Shown in pieces: positions 13,409-25,553 of a stretch of DNA of 64,000 bases. The notes under the pieces were generated by a model. That model was not told the DNA's origin. It searched no databases and was given only the letters and a program-made list of their open reading frames with translations. Origin of the DNA: Hysterium pulicare CBS 123377 (taxonomy: Eukaryota; Ascomycota; Dothideomycetes; Hysteriales; Hysteriaceae); assembly GCA_000467715.1 (NCBI GenBank), contig AJFK01000035.1:1-64000 (forward strand), written 5' to 3'. The number at the start of each line of letters is the position of its first letter. Position 1 is the first letter of the stretch. Position numbers and translations under genes: made by a program.

Positions 13409-16400
13409 TCATAGCTGTCTCCCTTTCCCCTTCCCATTACCACCAGTTGCAGGAGTAGGGCTCAGTGGAGGAAATTCCTCCCCATCATTCCCTACCTCCT
13501 TCCGGCTTTGCTCCTCAGCAAGACTGAGCTGCAGAGCAAATTCTAAGTCAGACATCTCGTTTTGGTTACTCGATCCAACGCCAGCATCCATTTGGGGACT
13601 TGTTTTCGGACTCGGTTTCGAACGCGCTGGAGGGGACTTGCGACCTTTAGCATATCGAATTGGAATGTCGAAGCTGCTGCCGCTGGGTGCCGGACTGGTC
13701 AATTCATACAAGCCAGAAGACGGTTTGTCTTCGAGACTAAGACGAATAGCCTCGGCAATGTCGGCGTCCAATTCTTCGTCGTTCTTGATAGGAGGCGATG
13801 ACGATGATTGTCCCTGCACGCTGCCTTCGGGAGTGACAGTATCGCTGCTCAATGCGCTACTGCTCTCGCTCTGCCGCCTCTTCGCTTCCATTTCCAAAGT
13901 CTCTTGGGATAGGAGTGCAGCATAAGCCAACGCTTCCTCCTCACTACCAAGCAAATCGACACCAAAGCGTCCAGCAAGTCGATCTGCACGTTTGCGTCGT
14001 TGCTCCTTCTCCCATTCAAGTTCGTGTTTCTCGTTTGCGATGTAGTCCTTGAGATTGCCTCTTCCGGTAGTAGAGAAACGATCGCCACCATTGTTACCAT
14101 GACGCTCCAAGGCGCGACGCAGCCTCCGTTTATGACTCTTATACTGATCTGCCGCAGATGAACTGTAGCTCCAATATCGAAGCTGTGTTCCGAGCGAGGC
14201 CACGCCACGAAGGACCGTAGAATCTGGATCGAGACAGACGGCACCAGCAGCGAAAAGGTTGATACCGACGCCTTGTGCAGACGCTTGAGCTTGCACGAGG
14301 CGTCGACGTGCACGAGTTGAAAAGCGCGAGTTCAGGGTTCGGATTGGTTGTGAGCTTGACGCTAATGGATCCCAGGCTTGCACAAGACCATCATTGCCAC
14401 CATGAACTAGGTAAAGAGCCGTCAAAGCTAAGCAAGAAATCTCTGGAGATTCCGTATATATGATGCGGATAGGTTCAATGGTGTTGACGAACTCCATGCT
14501 GCGTGATGTAGGAGCTCGCACGTCCCAAATCAGTACGATTCCGGTGTTCGTGCCAGCTGTAATAAAACGTGCCCGTTGACCAGGAATGTCAGATGGGGTT
14601 GCTGGTTGGCTTGCAACTGATTGTGGTGAGGCGTAAGGTGACGAGGCATTGGATGCTCCCGAGAACCCAAGCGCTGGATCTTCAGACATGGTAAGAGCTG
14701 CAAACGTAGAATCATCCAGAGCAGTTGTCGTGAGCTCGACGGACTTCAGTCCACCAAAAGAAAACTGTGAGCACCGCCACTCCTCAAAGAGGCTCGACCT
14801 CTCTGGTGAACTTGTGGATGAGACGTAGGAGGAACTACGTGCGCGTGGGTTGGCGTAACTGCGAGAGAGATCTGGTGTTCCAGAACCACCAAAAAGTGAG
14901 GACTGTTGAGGTGTAGGAGATGGAGAGGCAAAGCTGGTGGCCTCTTTCTCTCGTGTCTTGCACCTCGTGAACCTCGTAATCTTGGAGGCGTTTTCGTTCT
15001 CAAGGCCACACTCAAAGACCACCATTGCCTCGCCGGCGTAGTTACCATCATCCCCAGCGAAATCGACTTCAAGTCGTCTTCTCATGTCCCAGCCAATGCA
15101 GGATTTGCGGAAGTCCTTTGGTTGCTTTCGCAAAAATTGCTGGATTTCCAGTGTCTCCGCTCGAACTTGATCTTTGCTCAGACACATTCCATCCCAAGAC
15201 GATCGTGGAGAATAGCTCCCATCGGTATTTTCATCATTGTATGGGTTAGGGCGCGCCTCACGTCTGCTGGGCTCGACGAGATTCCAGTAGACACTTCGGC
15301 CTGTAAGCCATGCCAGACATTCCTCGGCGTCGTCAGAACTTATAGCTTCTTTCGGTAACATTGCTCGGCCCGGAAGTTTGGTTAGATAAAACAGTTCGCC
15401 AAGAGCATTGAGAGCGACTGCCCAAATTCGATTCTGCGCCTGGCGCTTTAATGAGTAGGAATCATCGATTGCAATTGCAATGATGGGTACACCAGGACTT
15501 AGAACCCAGCGAGCTGTTACCTCGCCTCGTCGCATGCGGTGGCCACGCAGGCCATCTGTACCAAGGCTACATGCCGTGACGATTCCAGACGCGGATCCCA
15601 TAAGAATGCCAACCAGACCTTCCGATAGGGACGGAATCGATGATGTCTTCGCAATCCATACGGAACAGACAGCACCCATGACAGATGCGATTCTCGGAAT
15701 TCCCAGTTCTGGCTTTGAGAACTCTGAAAGTCCACCTATAAACCGGCCCCGCAATTCCTCGACATGCCGGAAGTAAAGCGAGCCTTCTGCAAAACCCTCA
15801 CCGTAAACCATCCCATGCGGTTGACTTACGTCCATGACATTAGGGCAGCCAACTACTTCACCAGAACCCAGACCCCATTGAGCGTCACCGGGAAACCGTT
15901 CAGCAAATTGGAGGAACATCGCGGGATCTGATAAACCCCAACCGTCTACTTTCGCGTTGGTTGGATCACCACTGGTGGCCATGCCAATATCATCTGCACC
16001 GTGAATGAAACGGGGGAGACGCTTGTTCAGGCCGGTGCCAAATGTAGCGTGGAGGTGATTGACAGTAGTGAACGTTTGAGCGTTGTACATGATGACAGGA
16101 CTGACCGTCTGCGTTTGGCCAGACCGCATAGAGGCAGGTGTGGCAAGAACTTGGACAGGCTTTCCTCTTGCTAAAGAATGCAACAAGCGAGTTCTCAGAA
16201 TATATTCACTTCTCCAGGATGCGAGCGCAGTCAATCTAGCGAACGAACGCCTCTCAGTGCGGAAAGTCTCTCCAGTCTCTTCCAAAGCCCGCTGAATAGA
16301 TGCATCAATTAATGATTCTGGACCAGGAAAGAATCTAGCGAAAGCAACTCGCCAAGCGTGCGGTGTTGTAACCAAATCATTGAATCGTCGTGAAACAAGG

Positions 16401-16930
16401 GACACAGCAGATAGGTCATTCGGCGAGAGATGTGAAAGCGCGTGCGTCAAAATTTCTATCATATAAATTTCATTAGCTGAACCGTTCCATTGACTTGATA
16501 TATGTGCGTGGATAGACGCATTGGGGTCGGCATGACACTAACCGTTCGGCAACTTGGCAATTGGAGAACTGTTATCATCCGGCTTTTTGTTCTTCTTGAT
16601 AACTTCAAAACCAGGACCATCTGAGCTCCTTCTCACAGATTGTGCCAATGCATTTTCGTACTCTTCAATTCGGTTCCGTCCCGAGGGTGAAGACTGATTC
16701 AATCGCGTAGCTTCGGATGGGATAGCACCGATGCGTTCGGGCGAGGTTGCTCCTGCAACGGAATCGTCTCCGAAGTGACCTTCGAGCACTCTCCGATCCC
16801 CTTCATACGGGAGCAGAGAGGCCTGCTGATCATCTGGGTGAATGCCATGCTGGGAAGATACTGGGGCGTTATTGGAAGGTGACTGTTCAGGTTTCGCGTT
16901 ATGGAGAACTTGAGGAGGCTCTGATTGCAT
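13409..16930 (-). CDS. ufo1: Ufo1-like F-box / WD40 / UIM protein
   Basis: Two exons (16930-16543, 16455-13409) join in phase to 1144 residues; the intron has a GTTAGT donor, a GCTAAT branch site and a TAG acceptor. The F-box starts LPNEILTHALSHLSP at about 127 and is split by the intron, which confirms the joint. The middle carries WD-type repeats (for example GIVLIWDV and GLVQAWDP). The C-terminus has three ubiquitin-interacting-motif-like helices: EEEALAYAALLSQE (about 969), ADIAEAIRLSLED (about 1028) and DLEFALQLSLAEE (about 1099). F-box plus WD40 plus three UIMs is the layout of yeast Ufo1, a substrate receptor of SCF ubiquitin ligase whose UIMs promote its own turnover. This protein is longer than yeast Ufo1 because of low-complexity inserts. 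It lies downstream of, and on the same strand as, the Asi3-like ligase gene. Confidence 0.8.
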
Positions 16931-17321
16931 AAAAATTTGGTTCGGATTAAAGAAGTGATACTGTAGACTGAGCCAGTACGCGTTGCTCAGTCGTAGATGA
17001 TTAGCGGTGGCGCTGCTGATGAGTTTGTTCGGTGTTGAAATGAAGAAAGCCTTGAGGTGACGTTTTCGTAGTAGAATTAAATTAGCGGCTTAGTAAGCCA
17101 TTCACGAGCATGCTTCATTTTTCGTTACGACCCAGTCCACACACATTCAAAGACTGAAGTCTCGAGGTATCGATTTCGTTGGAACTATGTTTACTGCCGC
17201 GTGTACGCTCATAAGGCGTAAAGTAAACGGTCATAATGCTACAAACGCCATCCCATGCCAAAGTCATCTGAATGCAACTCCGAGTCCGATCCAATATCGA
17301 TACTACTCCGTGAAAACCAAG
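16931..17321. other. short intergenic region between two minus-strand genes
   Basis: These 391 bp lie between the 3' end of the Asi3-like gene and the start of the Ufo1-like gene on the same strand, and so hold a terminator and a promoter. Nothing else was recognised. Confidence 0.5.
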
Positions 17322-20256
17322 CTATGGTACATACAATCGTGAGTAAGCAACCACATTGGTCCTGCAGCAGACACAGTTGGTGTAGTTCTTCGATGCAAGC
17401 CCAACTCTACAATCGTCGCAAAGGCTGAGACAGCCGCAAGGCCATACGAGCACAGTTCGAGGGCTCAACTGACAGACCACACATTGAGGACCTTCGGAGC
17501 CCATACCTTCTGCACCCGTGTCCCAACTCGCAGATTTACTCGTCGAAGGCATGTTGATCCGTCGCTCAAGAAGAAACTCCTCAAGTAACCTTTCTTCCTC
17601 CTCTGGGGTGAGTTGCGTGCCGCCTGCTAACCCGTTGACTCGATATCTTGACGAAGTCAACACGCGGGCCTGATCCCTTTCGATGGCTTTGCGATATTGT
17701 GACCGAGTTAGTATCCGCTCACTCTGCAAACGACGAGCAAGGAAGAGAGCTTCTTGTTGGTGCTCTGCAGTTTTTGGATCAAGAAGGTATGCGAGACGGG
17801 ACATGTCAATCAGATTTTCAGGTGCCGGTGATGATTCCTGACTCCGTGAATAAGGGAAGGCTTGAGTGGGGGTTCGCTGCCCATCATCGATATCAGACCA
17901 GTCGTCATCAGTAGTGGTAGCCATAGACGCAATGGAAGTGGTGTCATCGTCAACGGATGCCTCGTAGTCGCCGCTTGTATCGATGTCGCCCCACCAACCT
18001 CCAGTTTTCCACCAGTCGTATAGAGTATGATTCAGGACTGCCTCGCCATTGTCACGGCCTTGTGCATAAACGCCTGCATCTCGCAGCCTTTGACGAGTCA
18101 ACTCTTCCACATCAACCACATCATTTGATGGGAGGCGCAGTGAGCCATCTGGGTCCACCACCCAAAAATCTCGGAGTTTTTGGCTCTGCGTTCCTCTTGA
18201 AGCGGGAACCCGAGCGCCGATTTTCTTACTGTATTCAGGTCCAGCGAGTCTTCTCAACCACGCTGGTCTGTAGGTGATACGTAGCTTTCGCAGAACAGAG
18301 ACTGTGGCTTTAGAGAATATTGCCACCAGAAGCCAGAAAATGCCTTTGAAGAACTGATACGTCAATGTCCACCGTGACCGACGTTGTTGGATCCCTACAC
18401 CAGTATCTCGACCAACTGGTCTTGAAGCTTCAGATGTAGCATCTGCTCCCCGAGTCTTTCTCTCGCGAGCATAGCCGGTCGCTTGAGAATGGATAGAATG
18501 ATCCGGGCTCATTCGATCGACAAGTCCAACACCTTCAGCAATTGAATCTCCACGGAGTTCGGCAGGAATGGTATCAAGTGCTCTTTGTACCGGTCCCCTG
18601 CGGGCGATGACCTCTTGCAGTCTTTTTTCCTCGAGCCACGTCATTTGACTGACGGTCACCCTATTGCCTTCATTCAGATAGACAGCCTCGCTAGCAGAGG
18701 TGAGAATGGTGAATCCGCACTTGAGGATTGCGGTATAGAAGTCCTCTTGCCAATTGATCCTTAGTGGTGTAATTGCTGATAGGTGGATGTTCGCTTGAAG
18801 ATTCCTGTACGCGCCATATATTCTGTCTCTGAGAGGAGCCGTTTCAAGTTGACCCGGAGGTGGGTAGAAGACAGTGAGAACAAAAGCAATAGCATATATT
18901 GTACCGCATGCTAGGATACCAGCCAAGATGAGTAGATGGGGTATGAAGCCGATGATGCACACAGTGGGAAACCTCAGGATACCGACTTGCGTCTCAGACT
19001 CTCCGACGATGTTGGCAGCCCTGAAGAAACTCCAGACAAAAGCCAACATATATGCAAGACCCCAAATACCAGTCGTAATAAGTCGATATCTTGCCCGGAT
19101 ACCAATGATTGCCAGGAGGTTGCTGGTTAAGTGACTTAGACTTGAGATTAGTGAGATAACAAGGACTTCCGGAGGTACGTTGGCAAATTGCGAGATGGCT
19201 GAACGACTCAAGACCATCGACGTCCCATCAGGAGTAGTCAGAGTTGTGGGTCGCAAAAAGCGCGCTGACTCAAAGCCCAATGGTTTCGTGACGACTGCCT
19301 CTGCTTCTGCGAATGCCAGTGAGTGTTCAAAGATAGTCATGCCAGTCTCTGGTAAAGGTTGACGGCTCTGGAGGGCACATGCCAATGTCTCTATGAACTG
19401 ACTAAAGGCGAGGGATATGAATAGCGGCCAGAGGAGGGACAAGGAACCAGCGGGTCTTGGCAAGCTTTTGTCAAGTGGAAGCATATTCGCGGCCTTACAT
19501 GATGTTTCCTCATCTTGCCAGAATAAAAGAGCCGAGGTTAACTTCCACAAGAGACCTCCTTCGCCAGCGAAGTCTATATCCAGCTCCTTGCCAAAGGCTC
19601 CATATTGCATCTGAGACCATTCCGGAGACGTTTGACAGCGTATAGCCTGCAGGATCCATTGTATCCGGTATACGAAGAGGACAGTCGGAAGAATGTATAG
19701 AGTGAGCCTAAGATGCCATCGGCTGAGGGAAAGGGGGACTCTGCTTGAAGCATAAAAGTGTGTTCGGTTGAGCAAGATTGCCTGATATGTTGTGTTAGCT
19801 CAACTTCCTAGCGTGTACACATTGGATTTGCAATGTGTCTTCGTTCAACGTATCGGAGAAAATGATGGCAGTATTTGGGCAGGCGCATACCGTGGTGAAT
19901 GTAGCAATGGCCCATTTAGAAGTCATGTAAGTGAAGAACCCGCCGATATTTCGTAAGGCTTGAAAGGGAGACGCATTGCTAACGGATTCCTGGCCTCCCA
20001 AAGCTGCAGTAGCGGCAGCTGCGAGTGATTCTTGGGCAAATGACCCGGCGCTGGTAATGACCGTAGTATTTGACATGTTCGAAGAGGTTGGTTCCGCAAT
20101 TATGCTACCCCCATATCTCAGTCTTCCAAAGATGTGATCCATATGTTCCGCGAATGAGCCTGCCCTCTGGAGTAGGCGTGGAACTACCATAAGAAGATCC
20201 ATAGAGGACGGTAGGAACGAGGTGGCATTGCTGAATGCCGACGTTGGTTCATCCAT
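17322..20256 (-). CDS. asi3: Asi3-like inner-nuclear-membrane RING ubiquitin ligase
   Basis: Two exons (20256-19891, 19781-17322) join in phase 0 to 941 residues. Several hydrophobic helices are visible in the first 420 residues, for example LYILPTVLFVYRI, LWPLFISLAFS and HLLILAGILACG. The last 53 residues form a Cys-rich RING variant beginning CVVC at about 889, with PCGCLSLCDDC and CVCC, where Cys replaces the usual central His. The membrane region plus an extreme C-terminal RING of this type is the layout of fungal Asi1/Asi3. In yeast the Asi complex sits in the inner nuclear membrane and degrades mislocalised membrane proteins and stray Stp1/Stp2 transcription factors. Assignment to Asi3 rather than Asi1 follows the usual name of filamentous-fungal homologues and is less certain than the family. 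Confidence 0.75.
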
Positions 20257-21265
20257 GGTTGTTTAGTTGTGACGACAGTTTTCACTTTGAAAAGCAATCA
20301 ATGAAAATGCAATGAGAGGAGCGTCGTCGTCCGCGATGTGCGGAGGGTATTCATATCCGGAGATTAGATCGCCCAGCGAATGCGACTGCGTGTTTGGTGT
20401 TGCTGCGCAATTATCGGGAATCTGCAATGGCTGGATTCTGCAAAAAGGCGGACACGGTTCAAGCAATGGCTATATGGTGAAAGGAACAAGCGCTGGTAGT
20501 GCAGAGTGATGCCGTGGTTTGGTCATCTCAGTTCCCAGCTTTCCGATGATGCTAGAACAGCCAAGTGGATTAGTGGCGTCCCGTGTGGCACGTGCCTTGG
20601 ACAGGGGTCTTCTCATATCTCTATAGATTCACCTTTTCTAAAATAACAACTTCGACATCTGCTCAGTGTGGGATAATTCTCTGGGACCATAAAACCAAGC
20701 TCAACCATGTATATCCGAGCTAGGGAGAGTCGTTACGAGGTTGACACGTAGCCCAGAATCCAACGAATTACTACGCCCATTGTGGTATCCTCGACATCCT
20801 TCCCCGTGCTTCTTATCAGATTATGACTTTCCAGACGGTCCCAGCACTTAATTCACTGTGAAGGGTACCTTGTAGACATCAAGCTCGACGGATAGCTCGA
20901 TGGTGGTAGAAGGCGATAGCACTCTCCTCCAGAGTAAGAGCGAAAGTGAAGTTTATCAAGAAGGGCACTACAATTTATTGGCCTTTATGCTCCCATTTAA
21001 ACTCGACGATTCCTTACCACCTAGACGGTCAAACCCTAAGTGAGTCCTATTCTCGTCCTCTACAGTGGGAGTCAATATTTATTGTACTATAGACTTCCAT
21101 GCTTGCACAAGTCCAGATGGATTCTATTCTATGCGCTACTTGCCGAGTAAGCTCCAGAATGGCAACTTGCTTTGACGTCCGATACCGAGACTAAATCGAT
21201 TGGTTGACTGGTGGTAAAGATTGTGGTAGACGCAGACCTTCCTCCACTCCTTGTGCTCCCATCTC

Positions 21266-21772
21266 TCATCTTGGCGGCCATGTCGGCCTCCCTGAGAGCT
21301 TTTGATCCTGCTGTCTACGCAAATCCTGCCTGCCTTTTCCATCCAACGGTTCCAAGGGCGCCCTTTTATAAGCTTGAGGATTTCCTACAGGATGATACAT
21401 GGCACCAACTACATCACCCTTCCCATTAACCACGCCGCGAATAGGCCCTGGGTCATTTCGCGGTTGTTTGACAACGCGAGCACGATCATTTGGGTGTATT
21501 GGGTTATTGGCTTGACGGTGATTTACAGTTCGTTTGTTGAAGTCGAAACCCGGTTTGTCTACTCCTTTGACGGGGTATTCGTGGAGCTTTGGTTCTCCGC
21601 GTATCTCCCAGGGGTGGAAGTTGGGATATGATGCCCCGCCAGGACCTTCATTGTTTCGATACTCCCGAGGGTACGTCGATTTTGTCCTTTTTCCAGAGAC
21701 GTGAGATGGAGCTTGATCAATCTCGTGAGCGAGCACTCGGGCAGGAATATTGCCTCGGGGAGTCCTATATTG
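21266..21772 (-). other. orphan open frame of the RNase T1/N1-ribotoxin superfamily
   Basis: An open frame whose central part resembles secreted fungal ribonucleases of the T1/N1/alpha-sarcin superfamily. The ordered motifs STYPREYRNNEG, LHEYPVKG, NDPGPIRGVV and GAMYHPVG line up with the family blocks around its first strand, catalytic Glu, Arg and final His. The overall order and spacing look closest to alpha-sarcin-type ribotoxins, which cut the large rRNA; RNase T1-like members are the alternative. No start codon or secretion signal could be placed with confidence upstream, and no neighbouring exon was proven. Whether this is an intact spliced gene or a remnant is unresolved; I treat it as a probable fossil. 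Confidence 0.45.
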
Positions 21773-22518
21773 CTAGAGTACATATGATTAGAAAGAGAAG
21801 AGTACGAGTCCTGGCCTTATCTTCTAGCATAGCCAGTCTTTTTGGTCGGCGTACCAGGTTATCGAATCGCTCGTCCGTGTTCCTTCTTTGCTGCGATTGT
21901 CGATTGCCCATATTGATGCCCCGTTAATGTAAGAGATATGAGTTGTGCTTTCCTTGATATATTATCAGCATTTCCCATTTCGAACTAAATATAATAATAC
22001 TATAGTGGGTTCTTCTCAACGGAGTAGAAGACCTGGGCTTCGCTCCATCGAGCTCAAAGTTGCTCGATTAACACTGACTACCTTGGTTTGGACGTGCAGT
22101 ATGCTTTAGAGAAATATGTACTTACCACATGCAGTTATATGAAAGAACCACAGAGAGACGAATACTGAATCAAAGATCTGTCGCGCGTCTCAACGGAGCC
22201 AGCCGCCAAGTATCTTCCAAACAGATCTAAAGAAAATTGACAACTGAAGAACACGAGACCGAGCCAAAGTACCAAGAGTAAAGCTTCCGGGTCATTATCA
22301 ATACGACTTGCCAGTATTAAATAAAGTATCACAGACCCAGGGGCGTTCCATTATGAGTCGCTTAAGCGCAGTCACCCTACACTCAGTTCCCGCATTTTGA
22401 CCACTAAAGTCTCACGGAAAAGCGCTTTCAATTCTAAGACACGAAATAGAAGAAGATGGAATTAGCTTTGCGAAACGCTGAGCTGTGCCGTAATCCGAAG
22501 ATAGGTCAGCAATCACAG

Positions 22519-23097
22519 TGGGTGTCATTATTGGTTGGAGTCTAGGCTACGCATCAATCGTCTGATGACTCTCCTCGCTATCTATACACACTGGTTGACG
22601 TTGGTAAATATGATTCTAGAGGAGTATCAAAAATGCCGCGCGCATATGCAGGAAAAACGAACCTGGAATCGAACAAATTACCACACCCATTACGAACCAC
22701 TTGACCTAAGACTGCATTATTGTGCGGCAGAGCGAGCCTGAATACAACTTAGTTGTAAGCAAACCAACAGATTTCAGCATATTGCCAACCTCACTGATGG
22801 ACACTATCCGATGCTTGGGAGAGTCACACGGGGTGCCTGTTGTACTTCCGCCGGATGCGCGTTGAGTCAACGGAGTGTTGACTTGGAGAGATCATGGTCG
22901 ACTCATTGACTCTTTTCGTCGTCAACAGTGACAATAGCGTACCAAAACAAAAGAACTAAAAACCAAAGAACCCGTTACGTCCAATGAAGTCAACCGTAAA
23001 TGAGAGCTTTAGATATAATCACCGCTTACGAGTGGTTGAGATTCACCAAACTCTTCTTCACAGGTCTGCATCTACCACTTTCTCGAATAGTGACACC
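22519..23097. mobile_element. possible inverted-repeat element
   Basis: The left end GGGTGTCATTATTGG and the right end, read in reverse GGGTGTCACTATTCG, face each other 579 bp apart. They resemble the ends of the MITE copies at 9424 and 55027. The interior shows no convincing similarity to those copies and no coding capacity, and no target-site duplication is visible. This could be a larger or older relative, or two unrelated words. Confidence 0.25.
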
Positions 23098-23557
23098 CGC
23101 TGTGGGTATTCCGGATGAGGCACAGCAAGAATAAAACAAAAGGATTTGGTCCTCCGAGCGTGCCTCAGTTACCGCCCACTACCGCCCGACTGTGCCGCTG
23201 CCTCGCATCTGAAGTACTTTGACATATTGATATGGGCAGTTTGTAGTTAAGAATAGAAGTCCCGTAGCCTTGATGAGGTTAATGCTGGTGCAGGTAGGTA
23301 GTGCATATGCGCGCGCGAAGCCGAAAGCGGAATGGTCACACTTACCTCATGCCAAATAGGTACTTTCTAAAGGTCGCTGGGGCGCAAACATTTCCTTCCC
23401 ACAGTGTCTATTTCTAAGTACTCACTCTTCAGGTAGAAACTCAGTTACCACTTTCAAGAGAGCAGTGCGTGCTCACACTAGCTTCGGCCTTTCATCTTGA
23501 TTCAAATTCTACAGCTTTCAGCAACTTCCCATAACTGTAACGTCGGCGGCTGGAGAC

Positions 23558-24632
23558 ATGACTGAAGTTGTCAACGCCGACAACGAACTCTGGATCGATC
23601 GTTTCATCAAGGAAATCAAGGGTGAGGACCAGGAAGAAACTTGGGACTATCATATTGCGACGATCCTAAAAGACTTCGTTCTCTCGAATGATGATTCCGC
23701 TGCAGCGAATACAGCACGCCGCATACAAACCACTTACGAACGAGAATTCCTTCCTTCGGATCCACTCATGAGATTTCAGGATGATAAAGGAATCGCTGGA
23801 TTCCTCTATTGCTTTTACGAAGCCTTCATTCTTCTTGCAAAGTTCATCCCATACGATAATCCTAAACAAGATAAGCTTGTGCAGCTCTTGTCCGAGTTTC
23901 GAAAACTGCCTCCGAAGCATTTCACAATATGGAAGGTACGCCGTATCTTTAATGCCCATGTTTCTTGAAATTCAACTTGATCCTGACGTAAAGTGGTAGG
24001 AAGATTATCTGATATGGACCAAAGACCCTGCATACAGCGTTGCCTTGGAGGATAACTGGAATGGAAGCCATCGTAAGTAGGAAACTCTACTTCTTTCTTC
24101 GAAGTTCAAAGAAAGGCTGATAAAATTCGAATCAGCGACTGCGTCCGACGAGAGTAACGATCCCAGCTCGTTCAAAGAACTTTGCGATCAATGGGTGAAC
24201 TTTTCGTCTTTCTTGGCGCGCATTTTGGAGTCAGGCCTCGACAATGCCAACGACAACCGCTTCAAGTATCCATGCGTCGACATTGGTGAAGGCTTGGATC
24301 AAGACCTGCCACCCGGTGTTTTGCGAGACTGTAAAATCATGGTTGCAGCCCAATACATCCTCCTGGCTGGTCGGTCAATCACCCAAAGTATGTTCGAGGG
24401 GTGTAGCCCGAAATGGGGACCGGAGCGATTGAAGCTCTGGGGAGAGAAGTTCGCAGCGATAAGTCGTGAAAAAATCGGCAGTACCCATCTGGTCTCCATG
24501 GCTGAAGAAGCTCGCAAATATATCGTGTCTGTACATCCAGAACTATTCGCAACTGTCGAGAAAGGAATGGAGGAAGTTCGCGAGGAAGGACCTGAAGACA
24601 CAAAGGCCAAGCCACTGACACAAATTTCGTAA
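23558..24632 (+). CDS. DUF3632 family protein
   Basis: Three exons (23558-23935, 24000-24072, 24136-24632) join in frame to 315 residues. The sequence matches the fungal family of unknown function DUF3632: an all-helical, acidic soluble protein with a mid-region YEAFILLAKFIPYD, an ILESGLDNAN segment, and a conserved late block PPGVLRDCKIMVAAQYILLAG followed by a CSPKWGPERLKLWGEKF helix. There is no signal peptide or membrane span. These genes are multicopy in filamentous ascomycetes and no biochemical role is established. The start is the first ATG after a leader with no other candidate, and the first exon is open from it. The family call rests on recognised motifs, not on a search. Confidence 0.75.
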
Positions 24633-24931
24633 CTGCGACGCCTCATTATTGGTCCAATGGCGATCAAAACTTGGCGCGCCCTTCTGTAACAAATTCTGTA
24701 GTGTTGTCAACCCCGAATTCCTATATAATATAGTCTACCTTCATCCCTCGCATGCGCAGTTGCAAATCTGAGACTGACTCTCCGCATCACTAAACTTGCT
24801 GGCTTTGATTTTCTACGCAAAACGAAACTTTGAACGCAAATCTACTCTAATTTGCGAGACACGCGAAATCTTGATAGCTGCCACGGAGCTGAAAGTTCTT
24901 GTATCTACAGTTCTTTCCTCGTCTTGTTGTA

Positions 24932-25553
24932 ATGGCTTCATCTCGCCCTGAGAACATCACCGGCGGATGTCTCTGTGGAGCAGTGAGGTTTTCCATTAGC
25001 TTTCCAGAGGATGCAGAATGGCCTCCAAAGGGTGTACGTCTTCCTACCTTTATCTGGAAGCTTTGGCTGATGTAAACAGAACGGAACCTGTCAATGCACG
25101 ATGTGTAGAAAACACACTGGTTCCCTCCTGCCACAGAATTGCGCCTTTCCGACGGCGAATATATCTCCTCCTCTTCACGAGATTCCGGCTTACAAGACGT
25201 ACAAATCATCGTCCTTTGCCTATCGGGGTTTCTGTGGCAAGTGCGGAAGCGCCATGACTTTCAACTATGACAAAGATCCCGCCAACACAGAGATCAATCT
25301 GGGAGTCATTGACGAAGACGTTCTTTGTGGAAAGCGAGATGAGAGCAAGACATGGGAGGACGAATACGGCCGTCATGTTTCAAGGACTGGAGGAGTCGGA
25401 AAGGAACTTTGCTACGCGACCCAGCACATCTTCATGGAGAACGCAATTCCGGGGGTGACAGATGACTTGCCAGGTTCGAATTGGTTAACGAGTAGGGAGG
25501 AGGGCAAAGCATTCACCGGGAAACTGAGTGATCTAAAGAAGAAAGGCTCATAG
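24932..25553 (+). CDS. GFA (CENP-V/glutathione-dependent formaldehyde-activating) domain protein
   Basis: Two exons (24932-25033, 25080-25553) join in phase 0 to 191 residues. The zinc-binding cysteines of the GFA fold are present in order: GGCLCGAVRF near the N-terminus, then CQCTMCRKHTG just after the exon junction, then GFCGKCGSAMTF. That order, and a length just under 200 residues, fit this family of Mss4-like-fold proteins. The founding member promotes condensation of formaldehyde with glutathione, but most fungal paralogues have no known substrate. The protein is probably cytosolic, as no targeting signal is visible. The start ATG is the only one giving the GGCLCGAVRF exon. Confidence 0.9.

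Larger units (their letters stand above)
20257..23557. other. gene-poor region
   Basis: In 3.3 kb only one open frame shows family resemblance (21266-21772, RNase T1/ribotoxin superfamily, listed separately), and one pair of facing inverted repeats may bound an element (22519-23097). The stretch 22860-22990 is rich in GTCAA and TTGAC words and contains a TGAGTCA palindrome at 22863. Positions 23360-23557 probably hold the promoter and leader of the DUF3632 gene. Nothing else was recognised. Confidence 0.5.
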
